A stretch of 64,000 nucleotides of DNA from Ilex aquifolium (lineage: Eukaryota; Streptophyta; Magnoliopsida; Aquifoliales; Aquifoliaceae): assembly GCA_951799425.1 (NCBI GenBank), contig OX637396.1, positions 33,534,701-33,598,700 on the forward strand, written 5' to 3'. The translations under genes and the position numbers were made by a program. Under the pieces are notes generated by a model. The model had not been told where the DNA came from and did no database searches. It was given only the letters and a program-made list of their open reading frames with translations. Of the stretch, positions 10,103-22,461 are shown piece by piece (position 1 is the stretch's first letter; the number at the start of each line of letters is the position of its first letter).

Positions 10103-13100
10103 CTCTCCAGTTTTCACAATAACTTACAACCAAATGGGAAAGGTTTTTAGGTGCAAGCCCATTCTGCCACAAAGTCACCAACGGGGCACAGTTTTGAATT
10201 TCAAGAACTTTAAGTGACACCAACACATTCATGAACTCCTTCGGCAGATGAGTTAGACCCAGCATATTCTCAATTTTCAATGAGGTTAATGAGGGTAATT
10301 CGGTAAAACATTTCAACACCGCCTCATCACAATTTGTTATCCTTAACTCGCAAAGAGAGAGAAGCCTCAAGAGTGGAACACTCACCAGCTTAGGACAATT
10401 GTATATAATAAGCTCACGAAGGCAAGGGAAAAGTCCTTTAAAATGAACACCATAAGAAAAAGACCATGCCTCCCAATTTGGCATCTTGCCAAACAACAGA
10501 AACTCAAGTGATGGAAATGGAATCTCCACAGTGCTACCACCGTAATAGAACTCTGTACCCACACGTTTCACAGCATCCATATCTAGTATGTATAGTTTTT
10601 TGAGCAAGGGTAGCTGGCCAAGTGGCGGTAAAGTCTCGCATTTCCTACAACCTTTAAGACTAATGCACACTGTTTTTGAGAATGATGGATCCCCAATCCA
10701 ACTTGGAAATGTGATGCCCCCGTAGAACTCAATTGTCAGGCTTTTTAATTCTCTATGCGGCCGTAGCATTTCAAATACACTAACTTGCTGGCCATCATTT
10801 TGAGAATCTCCAATGAATCTATTCCATTTAAATTCCAACTCATTAATATCCTGCTTACAACTTAAATTAGCCTCCCTTGCATCCTGCACGTCCATAACAT
10901 TTTCTAACCCAACAATGGAAAGCCTCCCTCTCAAAAACAATAGCTTGTTCAAATCTCCGAGTCCAAATCCACTATTTTTGCCGACAACAATCTTTGGCAA
11001 TGTTTGCAAACATTTTAGTCTACCAATCCCTGAGGGCATCTCTTCTAATTTTGGAGTCACTTGAATGTCAAGATGGCGCAAGTTCGCCAAATTTTCAATG
11101 TTGGTGGGCAATTTACGGAGGGCGGAACAAAATTTTAATAATAATGTCTGTAAATTGTAGAGAGTACTCACTGATTCAGGCAACCTTTCAATCAATGTCC
11201 AAGATAAATTCAGGTACCGAAGATGTTTCAAATCCCCAATGGAGTTGGGAAGCTAACTTATTTCGTACCTACTCAAAGATAAAACTCTTAAACACCGTAA
11301 TTTTGGCAATAGGTTGACCAAAACGCTGTTGCTTAAATAGAAGTTTTCCCAACCATGAGTTGGCAGCGGTAAGAAAGTCCGCAAACCCCGAAGTTCATGA
11401 AATGCCTTAAATCTTTTATAGACCTCATATTTGTGGCGAATGAATGACGAGTGGCGAGCTTTTTCAGAAATCTTACACCGTTCATTGCCCTCCATATTAT
11501 CATCCAACCTAAAGCATGTTTCTCCTGCAACATATTGAGCTAGATCATTCAAAAGGTCATGCATCACAACTTTTGATTCCGTGCCACCTGAATGTTGGAA
11601 GAAGGACATTGATAATAGCTCCTCGAAATACTCGCCACCTAACACTTCTGATTGTTGCAGAAATCCTTCTGCCATCCATAACAAAACTAGCTCATCCTTG
11701 TCAAACACATAGTCTTTCGGAAATATAGCACAATATGCAAACAATTTCTTCAAGTGAGAAGGGAGATGATGATAGCTTAATCTCAGAGCTGGAACGATGC
11801 CACTCTTGTGCTCGGATAACTCCCAGATTTTGCTATTCAGTACAGCTTTCCACTCATCTGGGCTATGTATATTACGCAGAAGGCCTCCTAGTGTCTTCGC
11901 TGCCAGAGGCAAACATCCACACTTTTTGACTATATCCTTGCCAATTGCTTCCAAACTTGGATGGTCATCAAAATTTTTTGTACCCAACGCATGTTGAGCC
12001 AACAAAGACAAACAATCGTTTTCTGCCAAAACATTCAGAGGGTAAGAAGGAACAGAACCCACGATACGTGCAACACCTTCATTTCGAGTCGTAACAATAA
12101 TTTTACTTCCTGGTAGCCCAACTAGAAAAGGAGCACGAAGGCGATCCCAATCTTCGTATTTCTCGTTCCAAACATCATCCAAAACAATAAGAAATTTTCT
12201 TCGAGAAAGTTCCTCTTTGAGACTGACTTGCAACCTGTTGAGGTTGCTGAAGTTACAACTTCCCTCAGTCACTTCCTCATGAATAATTTTGGTTATCATG
12301 AATACATCGAACTCTTCAGAAACACACACCCATGCTTTCGTATCAAAGAAATCATTAACCTTCTCATCATTGTAGACAAGTTGAGCAAGAGTGGTCTTGC
12401 CCACACCACCCATACCAACTATTGGAATGACGCATGCTTCATCATGACTTGCTTCATCCTTGAGCAACAATTCAAGTATTTCTTGTTTTGCCTTTTCTCG
12501 ACCGTAAACATGGGGCTCATCGACCAAGGAAGTTGTTGGCAATCTCTCTGTTCCTGACCTTGCTTCTCGATTAACTCTCAAACCCAGACCATCTCTCAGT
12601 TGTGCAATTTCTTGTAATCTGAGAGTGATCTTCTCAATCTTGGGACCCATCTTTATTTTGAGCGTAACAGATCTACGGAAATTAGTACAACAAGTAGGGA
12701 TGAAATTCAGTACCTTACTTGTGGTAGCTGCTTCAGGCTTGGATTTCAACTCATGTGCCAAAGCTTCTGTGGCAATTTCGTCCAGTAGGTCATCCAAATC
12801 ATAAGCCAAATCATTGAGACGATTCAGCCACAATTTCACAGCTTCCTCCGTCATTTGCTTAGCCTCTGCATCGCTGAGCACTGCTCGAATTGTCATCAAC
12901 ACTTCGCTCCATTTCTCCAATTGGGTATGAATTCCCTCGCTGCGAGCAAAGTTCAAAAACTCGCCAGAGGTCAATCGCTCAAACAACACAGTTATAAACG
13001 CACCCAGAAACACTTCTACCAAAGCCATTGCTTTCGGTTTTGGAGTTGGAAGGAATGTTTTCTGTAAACAGAAACAGCAGACACAATCGAAGATCTGAGA

Positions 13101-13146
13101 AGAGTGCGTTTTGTGCTTAATTTGTCAAGATTCGTCTACCAACGGC

Positions 13147-13414
13147 GAATTTTATTTTGCACCCAAAAGGTTTCATAATTTTCACTCTGTACTTTTAAAA
13201 ATTAAAATTTTATATTACACTTTTAATGTATTAAAATTGTTATAATGTGATCATTCTATTAATTTTTTATTAGTTTTTCTATCAGCATCAATAAGTTGAC
13301 TTTTGACGGAATAAATAATGTCTGTTAACAGAAGGATCACATTACAATATTCTTTGATATATTGACAGTGCAAGGTAAGAAATTTAATATTTGAAACTTG
13401 AAAGTGCAAAATAA
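13147..13414. mobile_element. Foldback MITE, family 1
   Basis: The left arm 'ttttattttgcaccc' pairs with the right arm '...aaagtgcaaaataa'. The inner arms carry ttacaatat/ataatgtgat inverted matches, and the centre contains gttgacttttgacgg, also found in the 39181 copy. Confidence 0.6.
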
Positions 13415-13646
13415 TAAACTTAAAATCTTTCAAGAGCTAATTAGTTTGGAAATCTGAAAAAAAAAAAAAAAAAGGTTAATAGGATATTATATTATTTTGA
13501 TTTTCACTTTATCATTCTGGTAATTAGTTTTTTTTAAGGTTTCAGTTTATATCACATTGGTCCAATTAAAAATTATTATTTGAATTGATTAATCAAGATA
13601 TTAAGTGTATCTCAGGTGATTACATTTTAAGGGCAAATTTTTTAAA

Positions 13647-13959
13647 GGGTAAAAAACATAGTTGGTCCATGAATTTTATCTCTAGTTTTAATTTAGTTTC
13701 TAAATTTTTAATTGTCTTAATTTAGTCTCTCGAGTATCATTTTTGTTTCAATCAAGACCTTCCATCCATATCCACCGTTAGATCAACGCTGAAATTGATC
13801 AGAATGGGCTAGTCTCCAATTGATCTAACGATAGAAATTGATGAAATGACTTAATTAAGGTGAAATTGATAGTTGAAGAATTAAATTGGGACAATTGAAA
13901 ATTTAGAGACTAAATTAAAGCTGAAGGTAAAGTTCAGAGCCCAATGATGATTTTTACCT
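13647..13959. mobile_element. Foldback MITE, family 3, inserted in a CNL relic
   Basis: The left arm starts gggtaaaaaacatagttgg and the right arm ends ...tgatgatttttacct. The arms are inverted over about 80 bp (tagtctctaaattt types, cttaatttagtc). Immediately right of it, resistance-gene homology begins (13955-14008). Confidence 0.65.
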
Positions 13960-14008
13960 TACTTGTGATAGCTGGCTCGGATTTCGATTCATGTGCCAAA
14001 GCTTCTAC
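13955..14008 (-). pseudogene. Tiny CC-domain relic of a CNL gene
   Basis: On the minus strand this reads EALAHESKSEPAITSK, matching the coiled-coil end TEALAHELKSKPEAATTSK of the block A gene. The rest is gone or displaced by the adjacent MITE. It marks a third member of the cluster. Confidence 0.6.
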
Positions 14009-14189
14009 GAAAATGAAATTGAAAAGGGAATGAGCTGTACTGATAATTATGGTTGTCTTAATTATATTGAATTAGTTCCCAAATTTTTTATTTTTTTTCT
14101 TGGCCATAAAAGAAGTTCAGGAAAATGAGTGGATGAAATAAATAAAACTAAGGACTAATACTACCTAGCTAACGCTATTTCTATCTCCG

Positions 14190-14640
14190 CGGACACAATA
14201 GGTTCAAATAGCATTCCTCCAACAATAGAGAAGAAATGTTATCCCTGCGGTTCTAGAGAAACAAGTTCCAACAATCACGAAGGAATGCGCTCCAACGGTC
14301 AAGGAGAGATTCACTCTAACAGCCTAGCAATCCCCTAGGGAAAGATCCCGGATGACAAGGAAAGACACGACCATCAACTTATAAATATTCACAACCTTCA
14401 CCAGAAAAGACAATTTGTAACACACTCATTTTTAACAAGCAATAAGATAACTGCCCCTCTCATGAGCAAGAGACTTCATTTGAGTGGATTAGCCAACACT
14501 GACGAACCACTATAAATTGCACATACCTTTTGTTCATTGACTAGCTTTTACATGATCATTTACCAAGACCTTAAGTTTCGGTCTGAATAACATATGCATA
14601 CGTTTAGATTCTATTTCGCTTTTAATCTATACATCATCAA
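14190..14640 (+). mobile_element. Probable LTR fragment
   Basis: A TATA-like tataaata (about 14380), an aataaga polyadenylation-like signal (about 14442) and the 'gacgaaccactataaattg' phrase typical of plant LTR ends occur in the right order. I found no matching second LTR, primer site or clear termini, so this is tentative. Confidence 0.35.
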
Positions 14641-14744
14641 TGTACAACACATGTGTTATCGAATTTGACTCTGGCTTGGTTCATTATAGGTTCCAACAAA
14701 TTGTCAATTGACCTAAATTTCTTATGATTTTTAAGCTCTTTTTT

Positions 14745-15130
14745 TGAAAAAGTTGAATTAAGTAACATTTGTTCAACTTGATTAGATTCATAAAATGATT
14801 AACTCCTCACTTATCACTAAATAGTTTCAAACTATACACACCTCTCTATCTCTTCTCTTAAATAATTTTTTGGTTATTTAAAATTCTAGGTTTGATTTTA
14901 TAGGTTATTATATAGATTTGGAGAGATTCTTAATTTCATAATTTAGTTTTTTTTTAATTACATTCCCACCCACTTTGGAAAAATCTCTGAATAGAGCTTT
15001 TGTAAAAGCCTTATATATGAGGACTTCCTCTCTATTATCATTTTTTATTCAATTAAATTCCCCCCCCCCCGGGGAATAAAGTAGAAGACAAGTGGGAATC
15101 ATTCCTTCTGACGAGCCCATCATATTCAAC
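14745..15130 (+). repeat. Outlying copy of the 35-55 kb repeat module
   Basis: It shares the 'cacctctctatctcttctct' block, the 'ggttattatatagatttgg' block (one of the empty sites for the Helitron at 40814), a TATA-like ttatatatgaggac (about 15010-15023) and the 'ggaataaagtagaag' block with the array at 36.9-54.9 kb. A C-tract (15061-15070) fuses two parts. Confidence 0.7.
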
Positions 15131-16699
15131 AATCTCAAAAAGGACCCGCTTTATGCATCATAGTGAACAATTTACTTATGATACTTAGTTGACATTCATA
15201 AAAAATATCTAACAAATAATGAGTTCAATACATCCTATTTTGCAGAAAGTCGAATATTCTTTGCTCATTACGATTAAGAAAAAAGGGTTCTTACAATTGG
15301 TTTGAAGCCAAGCAACCAAATTGGACCCAAAGTGAAAGTTCCCGCACTTTTGTCTTATTCACAATGTTACTCATGTCAATTTCAAGAGTAATTGACCCGA
15401 CATTATAATATAATATGAATTTAATACTATATGAATATGAAAATTATATAATCCATTAATTCCAATATTAAATGATTTAGTTTATATTAAACTTATGATT
15501 AACCTAATTAATTAGTATTATAAGCATAAAATACTTAAATTTATTATTATTATTTATTTCTTAATCAAGTATTATATGATTTATTTAAAACTAGAGAATT
15601 TTTCCCTTTTTTGCTATCATACAGAGAGGGTATTTTCTTTATGGGGACCTAAATATAAAGGTTTTGATTCAGAGAATGAACTCTTAGCCTTGGGGTTTTT
15701 AGTTCATCCGTAAATAGACAGGATAAAAATAACGAATATGTCGATTTAATATCATTTTATTTGATATAATTAAATTGGATTAAATTTTTTTAATATAAAA
15801 CACAAACTCAAACTGATATAATTTTAATACGACATGAAGTTATTGACATCATACACCATAGACTCAACTCAATAATAAATGGTCCCCTATGTCAAATGAG
15901 TCTCAAAGACTTTTGTACGCAGACAACTGCATCAGACCTACTCAGTTGAGATGGGGTCATGGAGTAGATAAGGACCTTAAATTATTGAGGCTGTCTTGGG
16001 ACAGCTATGATGAAACTCAGTCTATACGCAAGAAGGGTGGATCTTTCACTTTGGGTTCAATTTTGTCAACAATTAATGAAAGGGAAAAGATATAAGAGAT
16101 TGAGCAACGTTATGTGCACCAAATCACTTGCAATCGTTGGATTAGTGGGCCTCATCATCGATCCAACAGCTGCAATTAATTTGGCGTAAATTTTGGTCCA
16201 TAAAGAATTACCCTAAGAGATTATATATAAGTCTGCAATGATTTTATAGGAGTAAATTAGTAAACCAAAAGAAGAAAGTTTTAGGTAAATGTGACAATTG
16301 AGTTGCGTTGTTTGTATTCAGGCTGTATCATTATAAATTCATCTTAAGTACTAATTAACCTTGATTTAATTTATTTGAACTAATCTTGTAAGATTTATTG
16401 ACATTAACTCTATATTTTTATTATTGTGTTGTCCTTATGTTGACCTCCATAACTTGTGAATCGCGATCTAGAAATAGAATTTTGCTTTCCCTCTCTCAAC
16501 TATTTAAGTGCTAGTATTGTATCATAAGGGCGGGGCGTGAGGGGACGGGATGGGAGGAGTTAGAGATTCAAAATTCATCGCTAGCAATTAAATAGGAGTT
16601 TGGTGTTGCCAATTTAATAGTCTATGTTAAATTAATAACTTCTCCTTGTTTCGAGTTTTGTGAGCCAAAACAGTTATATCACTATCAACTAATTTAACG
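15131..16699. other. Intergenic, no gene recognised
   Basis: The stretch is AT-rich. A slightly GC-richer patch at 15889-16190 has a 68-codon frame, but it has no recognisable motif and I do not call it a gene. Confidence 0.5.
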
Positions 16700-16714
16700 A
16701 TCTAATTAATTTAC

Positions 16715-16990
16715 CTAATTTTTATTGTGACTCATTGCTAACCCAAAACGACAATAATGAGTTAATTGTATCATTAAAATAGGTGGAAGTAGCATGCATG
16801 GCTTCTGATGTAGAGATGGGACGAGGAAGCATAAGAGATTTTCAAATTCTTTACGAAAAGAAGTTATGTACCTTTCTGGCTCCAAATTTTGTTTGTGGCC
16901 CAATACTTCTGTTGCGATTTCGTCCAATAGATCATCCAAATCGTCGAACACTGCTTCAATTTTTATTAGTAGCTCTCTCTGTTCTTATGG
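16715..16990 (-). pseudogene. CC-domain relic of a CNL gene with internal deletion
   Basis: On the minus strand ELLIKIEAVFDDLDDLLDE joins helix-1/2 residues (..KIxAVL) directly to the EDVID-like DLDDLLDEIATEVLG. The roughly 20-25 residues that separate them in the two large genes are missing. After about LEPE, homology is lost. There is no NB-ARC. It is the fourth CNL locus in 35 kb. Confidence 0.75.
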
Positions 16991-17464
16991 AATATTTACA
17001 TGAATCATTATGGAATAGGGAAAAAGAACCACAAGTCCAACGCATAAAACTTCTAGGTTTATAGATCCAAATAGGGAGTTTTGAGGTCCAAATAATTGTG
17101 TTCAGGAAGACAAAATTGCCCTTAATTACAAGCAATTGTTTGTCCTTAACATCCTCACTGTGACTTATACAGATATATCTTGTTGAGTAGGTGTTATCGG
17201 AAAAATGATGTTAGCTTTGGTTTTGATCATTATTGGGTCTATTTGATAATGTAATGTGCTAAAAGAGTTTCTTATTCTCTCATACTGAATAATGAACAAC
17301 TTGGTTAACGTCAAGGGGATCCCTTATCGCCTCATGTTTTTCTTATGTGCACAAAAGGTGTGGCTGCTTTTCTTCGAGAGGCTTCGAGAGCTGGCGCAAT
17401 AACTAGTGTTTCAGTGGGCAGAGGGTTATCCCATAGGCTATGAGAAAGCTATTTTGCCGATTGC

Positions 17465-18935
17465 GATCCCATAGACTCTAAGAAAGTGGCATAAGACGAG
17501 AGGTGGAGAAGTGTCATAAATGAAAAAATTGAAGTTATTCAAAGAAACATATACATGAGAACTTGCCACACTCCCTAGAGGACAAAAAGTCATCGAAAGT
17601 GGGTATACAAGATAAAAAAAAAATAGTAAAGGTGAAGTGGAGATGTACAAAACAAGACTGGTTGTAAAAAGCTATAGTCAAAGACCAAGTATTGACTATG
17701 ATAAGGTATTTGCCCCCATTGCACGTTTGAAAACAATTAGATTTATTATTTTTTTAGCCGCTCTAAATGGTTAGAAAATTCACCAAATGGATGAAGTTCA
17801 CTTTTTTAATAGTTTTCTTGATGAAGAAGTGTATGTTGACCAACTCTTGGATTATGTTGTGAAAAGCTAAGAAGAGAAAGTCTTGAAATTAAAGAAGATA
17901 TTATATGGCTTAAAGTAAGTACCAATGGCTTGAAGTAATAGATTTGACAAGTACTTTCAAGCAATAATTTCATTAAGTGTCCTCATGAACATGTTTTTTT
18001 ATGCAAATGTGAACGTTTGAATTGTGATATGCTCTATGCTTGTTTATATGTGGATCAAGATTCAAAATTTCGTTTCGATGCATTGTTTCGGTTACCTAGG
18101 AAACGAAAACGTTTTAATATATTTTGGAAAAGTTTCAACCCGTTTCAGAAATAGAATGAAAAATTAAAAAATTTAATTATTTTTTCAAAACATTGGTCGC
18201 AATTTACCAAAGTATATTGAATATCATGAAACATTCCGAAAACAATTATGCAAATGCATTGAAACATTAGAAAAAATTTCAAAACATTATAAAACACCTC
18301 GAAGTATTAGAATATCGATTCCATTACTGATTTGTTTCGGTCTCCTTGAAAACGAAAATGTTTGGTACGTTTCGAAACGAAATTTTGATCCTTAATATGG
18401 ATGACTTGATATTCTTTTCGAAATTTTGATCCTTAATATGGATGACTTGATCTTCACAAGAAATTGCCTAAGAATGTTTGAAGAGTTCAATAGAGCAATG
18501 TCTAAAAAATTTGAGATGACCGACATTGTACTCATGTCATACTAAATTGGCATTGAAATGAAACAAATGAAGCAAGGTATTTTCATCTCCCAAGAAGGGT
18601 ATGCTAAGAAAATTTTGGCAAAAATCAAAATGCAAGATTATAAGTCGGCAGGTATAGTCGTAGAATGTGGAATGAAGTTATCGAAATTGGAAGATGGAGA
18701 GAATTTGGATTTTACCTATTTCAAGAGCTTACTTGAAAGTTTGAGGTACTTAACATGTACAACACAAGATATTCTCTTTGGTGTTGGTCTTGTAAGTCAT
18801 TATATGGAACTATGGAAACTCCTACTATGACTCACTTAAAGGCCGCAAAATTTTTTTTGAGATATATTAAAGGTACACTAGATTATGAATTATTATATTC
18901 TTTTTCTAATGATTCTATTGGAGATGTAGATGATA
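17465..18935 (+). pseudogene. Decayed Ty1-copia reverse transcriptase/RNase H region
   Basis: Plus-strand fragments appear in pol order: IEVIQRN (about 17528), WVYKIKKK (17600), GEVEMYKTRLVVKSYSQ (17631-17680), DYDKVFAPIARLKTIRF (17694-17745), KKILYGLK (about 17890), the YVDD region split by an insertion (18045 and about 18400), QEGYAKKI and then ETPTMTHLKAAKFFLRYIKGT (18812-18880). Multiple stops and frameshifts are present. Gag and integrase are absent, so it is a truncated relic. It faces the opposite way to the copia relic at 1-1014. Confidence 0.85.
18053..18391. mobile_element. MITE-like insertion in the copia YVDD motif
   Basis: Inverted ends ggatcaagattcaaaatttc and the complement of gaaattttgatcc bracket about 340 bp. 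They interrupt the polymerase between '..LYVD' and 'DLIF'. A roughly 8-bp atatgtgga/atatggat repeat flanks it. A 36-bp stretch at the right edge (aattttgatccttaatatgg) is duplicated at 18380-18415 and 18418-18452. Confidence 0.5.
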
Positions 18936-18964
18936 GGAAAGTATTACCAGGTATGTTTTCGTCG

Positions 18965-19040
18965 CATTTGCTTGAAGTTCAAAGAAACAACCCAAAACAT
19001 CGCATTTGCTTGAAGTTCAAAGAAACAACCCAAAACACAA
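18965..19040 (+). repeat. Tandem pair of about 38 bp
   Basis: 'tcgcatttgcttgaagttca' followed by 'aagaaacaacccaaaac' occurs twice in a row just before the block B boundary. Confidence 0.8.
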
Positions 19041-19110
19041 ACACGCGCACACACACCACACACCCCTCAGTCACGCCTAGATACACTCTTCAAAGATTTT
19101 TTCCAATTTT

Positions 19111-22100
19111 CGATTCTTTCCAATTTATGGTTGAGTACATTTGCGGAGTCTGCTGACTTTAGTGAGTTATTTTTATGGGAGAATTACATTCAGGCTCCCT
19201 GAGGTTTGTCACTTAATCACTCAGACCCCCTGACATTTGAAATATTACACACAGACCCCTTGAGATTTGTACGTGCATAACACTTAGACCTGCTGTAAAT
19301 ATATCTGTTAATAAATTATACTTAGACCCCCTGAAGTTTGTAGGTATTTAATACTTAGACACCTTAAGTTTAAAATATTATATTTAGACAAAAAATACTC
19401 CAATCAAAGATAAAATATCAAATATTTTAAATTTTACAACCAAAATTCATATTCTATTGTATCATTTATTGAAATAAAATCAAAAATAAAAATTCATTTT
19501 TTTTAAAAAAAGTCGTAATTAGTGTACAATTACACTATCTATTGGAATAAAACTAAAAAATCAAACAAATAGTCTAAGTCATTTCATAATAGAACATAAA
19601 TTTTACAACTAAAATTCATGTTATATTATGTTGTTTATTGAAATAAAATCAAAAATAAGAATCTAGTTTTAAAAAAAAATCATAGTTAGTATATAATTAT
19701 ATTATCTTTAATAGACACAACATCTTTTAGCTTTAATTCGGGTAGTTTGGTATTTTAATTTGATTGTTTAAACGATCAAATTAAATTTCAATAGACAATA
19801 TAATTGTATACTAATTATAATTTTTTAAGAAAAATTTGATTTTTTTTTTTTTGATTTTATTTCAATAAATAGTACAGCAGAACATGCATTTTAATTGTAA
19901 AATTTAAAATATTTGATATTCTATCTTTAATTGAAGTATTTTTTGTCTAAGTATAACATTTTAAATCTAAAGGGTATAAGTAATATATGTTTATAAACTT
20001 CTGAGAGTCTGGGTGTAATTTATTATCGGATATATTTACATCAAGGATCTAAGTATTACGCGCGTACAAAGCTCAGGAGGTCTGTGTGTAATATTTCAAA
20101 TGTCAGGGGGTCTGAGTGATTAAGTGACAAATCTCAGTGGGTCTGGATGTAATTCTTCCTATTTTTATTTGTCTATGGGGTCCTCTGTTTTTTGCTTAAT
20201 GGGTTTGCTCTGGTTTGAGATATATCTTGTGATACATGGGATTTACCAGGAGCTTTTATGTACGATTACACATTGGTGCAAAGCTGGGTAGTTACACCTT
20301 GGCTATATTCAAATTTGGGTCTTCTTCTCTGGTTTATATATTTTTTTTGACGCATGCTAGGTGATCGATAAAATGTCAGAGAGAAGAAAAGAAAATCTGG
20401 GCCAGTCCTTGGCTGACCTTATAGCGACTATGCTTAGCTGATCGCATCATCGTTGTTAAGGTCATAACTAGAACTATTTGTTTGTATTTGGGTTGATTCC
20501 TTGTTCATGGGAATTATCTGTTTGAATGAGTTTGCTACTTGGTCGTGTTTGTATTCATAGGCTGTTCTTATAGAGTCTGCTACTTGGTTGTCCAAGGTTT
20601 TCAGGCAACCATTTAACATGTCCAAGATTGCATGGTTATGTTTGGGTTTGTATTCCCCTTTTTGGGTGTCAGTTTTGCTGAACAAAATCCTGGCTAATTC
20701 ATTTGTGTACAAAATGAAACTGACGTTGCTATGAAACTGAATTTTGACTCGTGCTTAAATTGCTTTGGGTTCATTCAGATATAACTTAAACTGAATTTGA
20801 CAAATTCTGCTGCAATTTTTTCTTAATGCTCATTTCAACTCATGTTAGATGTTGTGCTAATTCAATAAACTTATGATATCTCCATTTTAGAGGTTGAAGA
20901 ACTGTGACCACAGACAAAGTTGACTTAGATGATAGAAGCCTAACTGTGATTTTTCCACGAATTTAGAGTTGGCCCCTATTCTCGTATGGGACGTAAGAAT
21001 TTCATATCAGTAAGTTGCTTTCACTACTAATTTGAATCATTTTTCTATTTATGCAAATTGGTACATTGTCATATAGTTAGTAGATTCTCTATAATTAAGT
21101 TCTAGAATTGCATTGAGAATGTTTTAATCTAGAGGACCTACAATTATCATATGGGCCTGCTCATAGCTTCCCTTAATCCTTTGATCCTTGATTCTAGTTT
21201 CTGATTGAATTATTTTTAATTCACTTTCTTTAGGGTGGTGAAGAGCAAACCCGGTGCCGCATGGACCACATCGAGCTCTTTTGGTACTTGATCACCCTTC
21301 CTTTCTCTAGCTGTGTGTGTTCACATTGGGCAGCTTCTTGAATATTTGTGGTAATGCCTTTGTACATTTGCTACTTTTCTCGCTTTGATGATTGTTTGCC
21401 TGGTATTGAATTGGTGCAATCACCAATGCTTAACGTTGACAGTGAAGAATTTTCTAAAAAAGGTGTTATTTTTTGTATTTTTTTCATTTGGTTTCATTTA
21501 TGTGATTATGACCAAACAAGCAAAAATAAGATGTGTGCGTTTTATCTTACGGTAGTAATTCGATCTAGATCATGTGTTTGAAATGAATTCTAATGGGATT
21601 TTTATTGCTTGATTTTTCTTTTTAGAAAATGTGGATTTCGTGTTTTGTTTGGACATGTGTTTAAGAATGGCCAAGTGATATGGGTTGTTTTCATGACTTT
21701 GTAATGTGGGATTGGAAATTTTTTTTGTAATTTGGGTTGCATTTGGTTCGTCATTTTGATTGAGTTGGAAAATTATGTGCTTGGTTATGGATTAAATTGT
21801 ATTTCCTTATTGGGTTGTGTTAGACCTTGGTAATTTTCTTGTTTCTTTGAAATGGTTCTCCCCTGTAAATTGCATTTCCGTACGTGTTGATTGATTAGTT
21901 GTATTGGGTTTTCTTTTGGACATTAAAGAGAGTGCCTTTTAGAACGACATTTGGATTTTAGGCTCCATAATGTTGGCTGAGTATGCTGGTCTAATTGAGG
22001 TTCTTTGTGGGACCACGACATGGTTGCAGAACATGCTGTGGGTTTTATTTCAGTTGTTGCTTATAGAATTGGGGGCTTGAATTCTGCTAAACTAGGGTAT

Positions 22101-22461
22101 GCGATAGAGTGGTTCAATTCTTTTTGTTATCCATTTTCAATGAATATCTCCTAAATATTTGCTCTAGTGACAATGAATCTATATGAATTTCACCGAAGGT
22201 TAGGTTATTTTGAGTTTCATTTTTAATTTTGTTTCTTTCTTGCTTTTTAGGATTTTTAATGTTGCATTCCGGTTCAATTCAAGTGTATAGAAATTGTATG
22301 ATTCATTTACATACACTATTCTTTACATTAAAGATAAGTGTTTAAGTTTTACATATCACATTGGTCTTTTATGTCATATGCATGTTTAGTGGACATGAAT
22401 TTATTTTTGGTCGAATTTTGTTATTGATTTGATTCTTAAATTAAATTTTTTGAAATTGGTG
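19111..22461. repeat. Block B left arm of the segmental duplication
   Basis: It aligns to 1045-3990 in block A, apart from the element at 19177-20159 (present only here) and the SINE at 2269 (present only in A). No gene is recognised. Collinearity with A breaks near 22461 and resumes near 28870. Confidence 0.8.
19177..20159. mobile_element. Mutator-like foldback element with 9-bp target duplication
   Basis: Long inverted arms start GGGAGAATTACATTCAGGC and, from the other end, GGAAGAATTACATCCAGAC. They stay similar for more than 150 bp each. The flanks are a perfect tatttttat at 19168-19176 and 20160-20168. The block A site has a single tattttcat (about 1102-1110) with no insert. There is no transposase. 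Arm length and 9-bp duplication fit a non-autonomous MULE. Confidence 0.92.

Larger units (their letters stand above)
9397..13028 (-). pseudogene. CC-NB-ARC-LRR resistance gene, RPP13-like, disrupted (block A)
   Basis: ATG at 13026-13028 (MALVEVFLGAF...). The first 591 codons encode an Rx-type coiled coil with AYDLDDLLDEI at about 75-85 and a full NB-ARC: P-loop GMGGVGKTT 205-213, kinase-2 LIVLDDVW 280-287, GSKIIVTTRN, GLPL-type GCLPLAAKTLGG, FAYCAIFPKDY, and MHD in VVMHDLLND. A TAG at 11253-11255 stands where the block B gene has GAG (E). The same frame continues downstream to 10089 with LRRs. About 540 bp of LRR sequence is then missing and replaced by roughly 82 bp of filler (10021-10102), which also shifts frame. 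The last LRRs (9397-9981) are otherwise intact. A truncated CC-NB-ARC (CN) protein could still be made. Known role of the family: intracellular pathogen sensing. Function here is doubtful. Confidence 0.92.

Noticed and set aside
15889..16189. 68-codon frame in a GC-richer patch
   Set aside because: No motif, no upstream or downstream gene structure, no second copy to test conservation.
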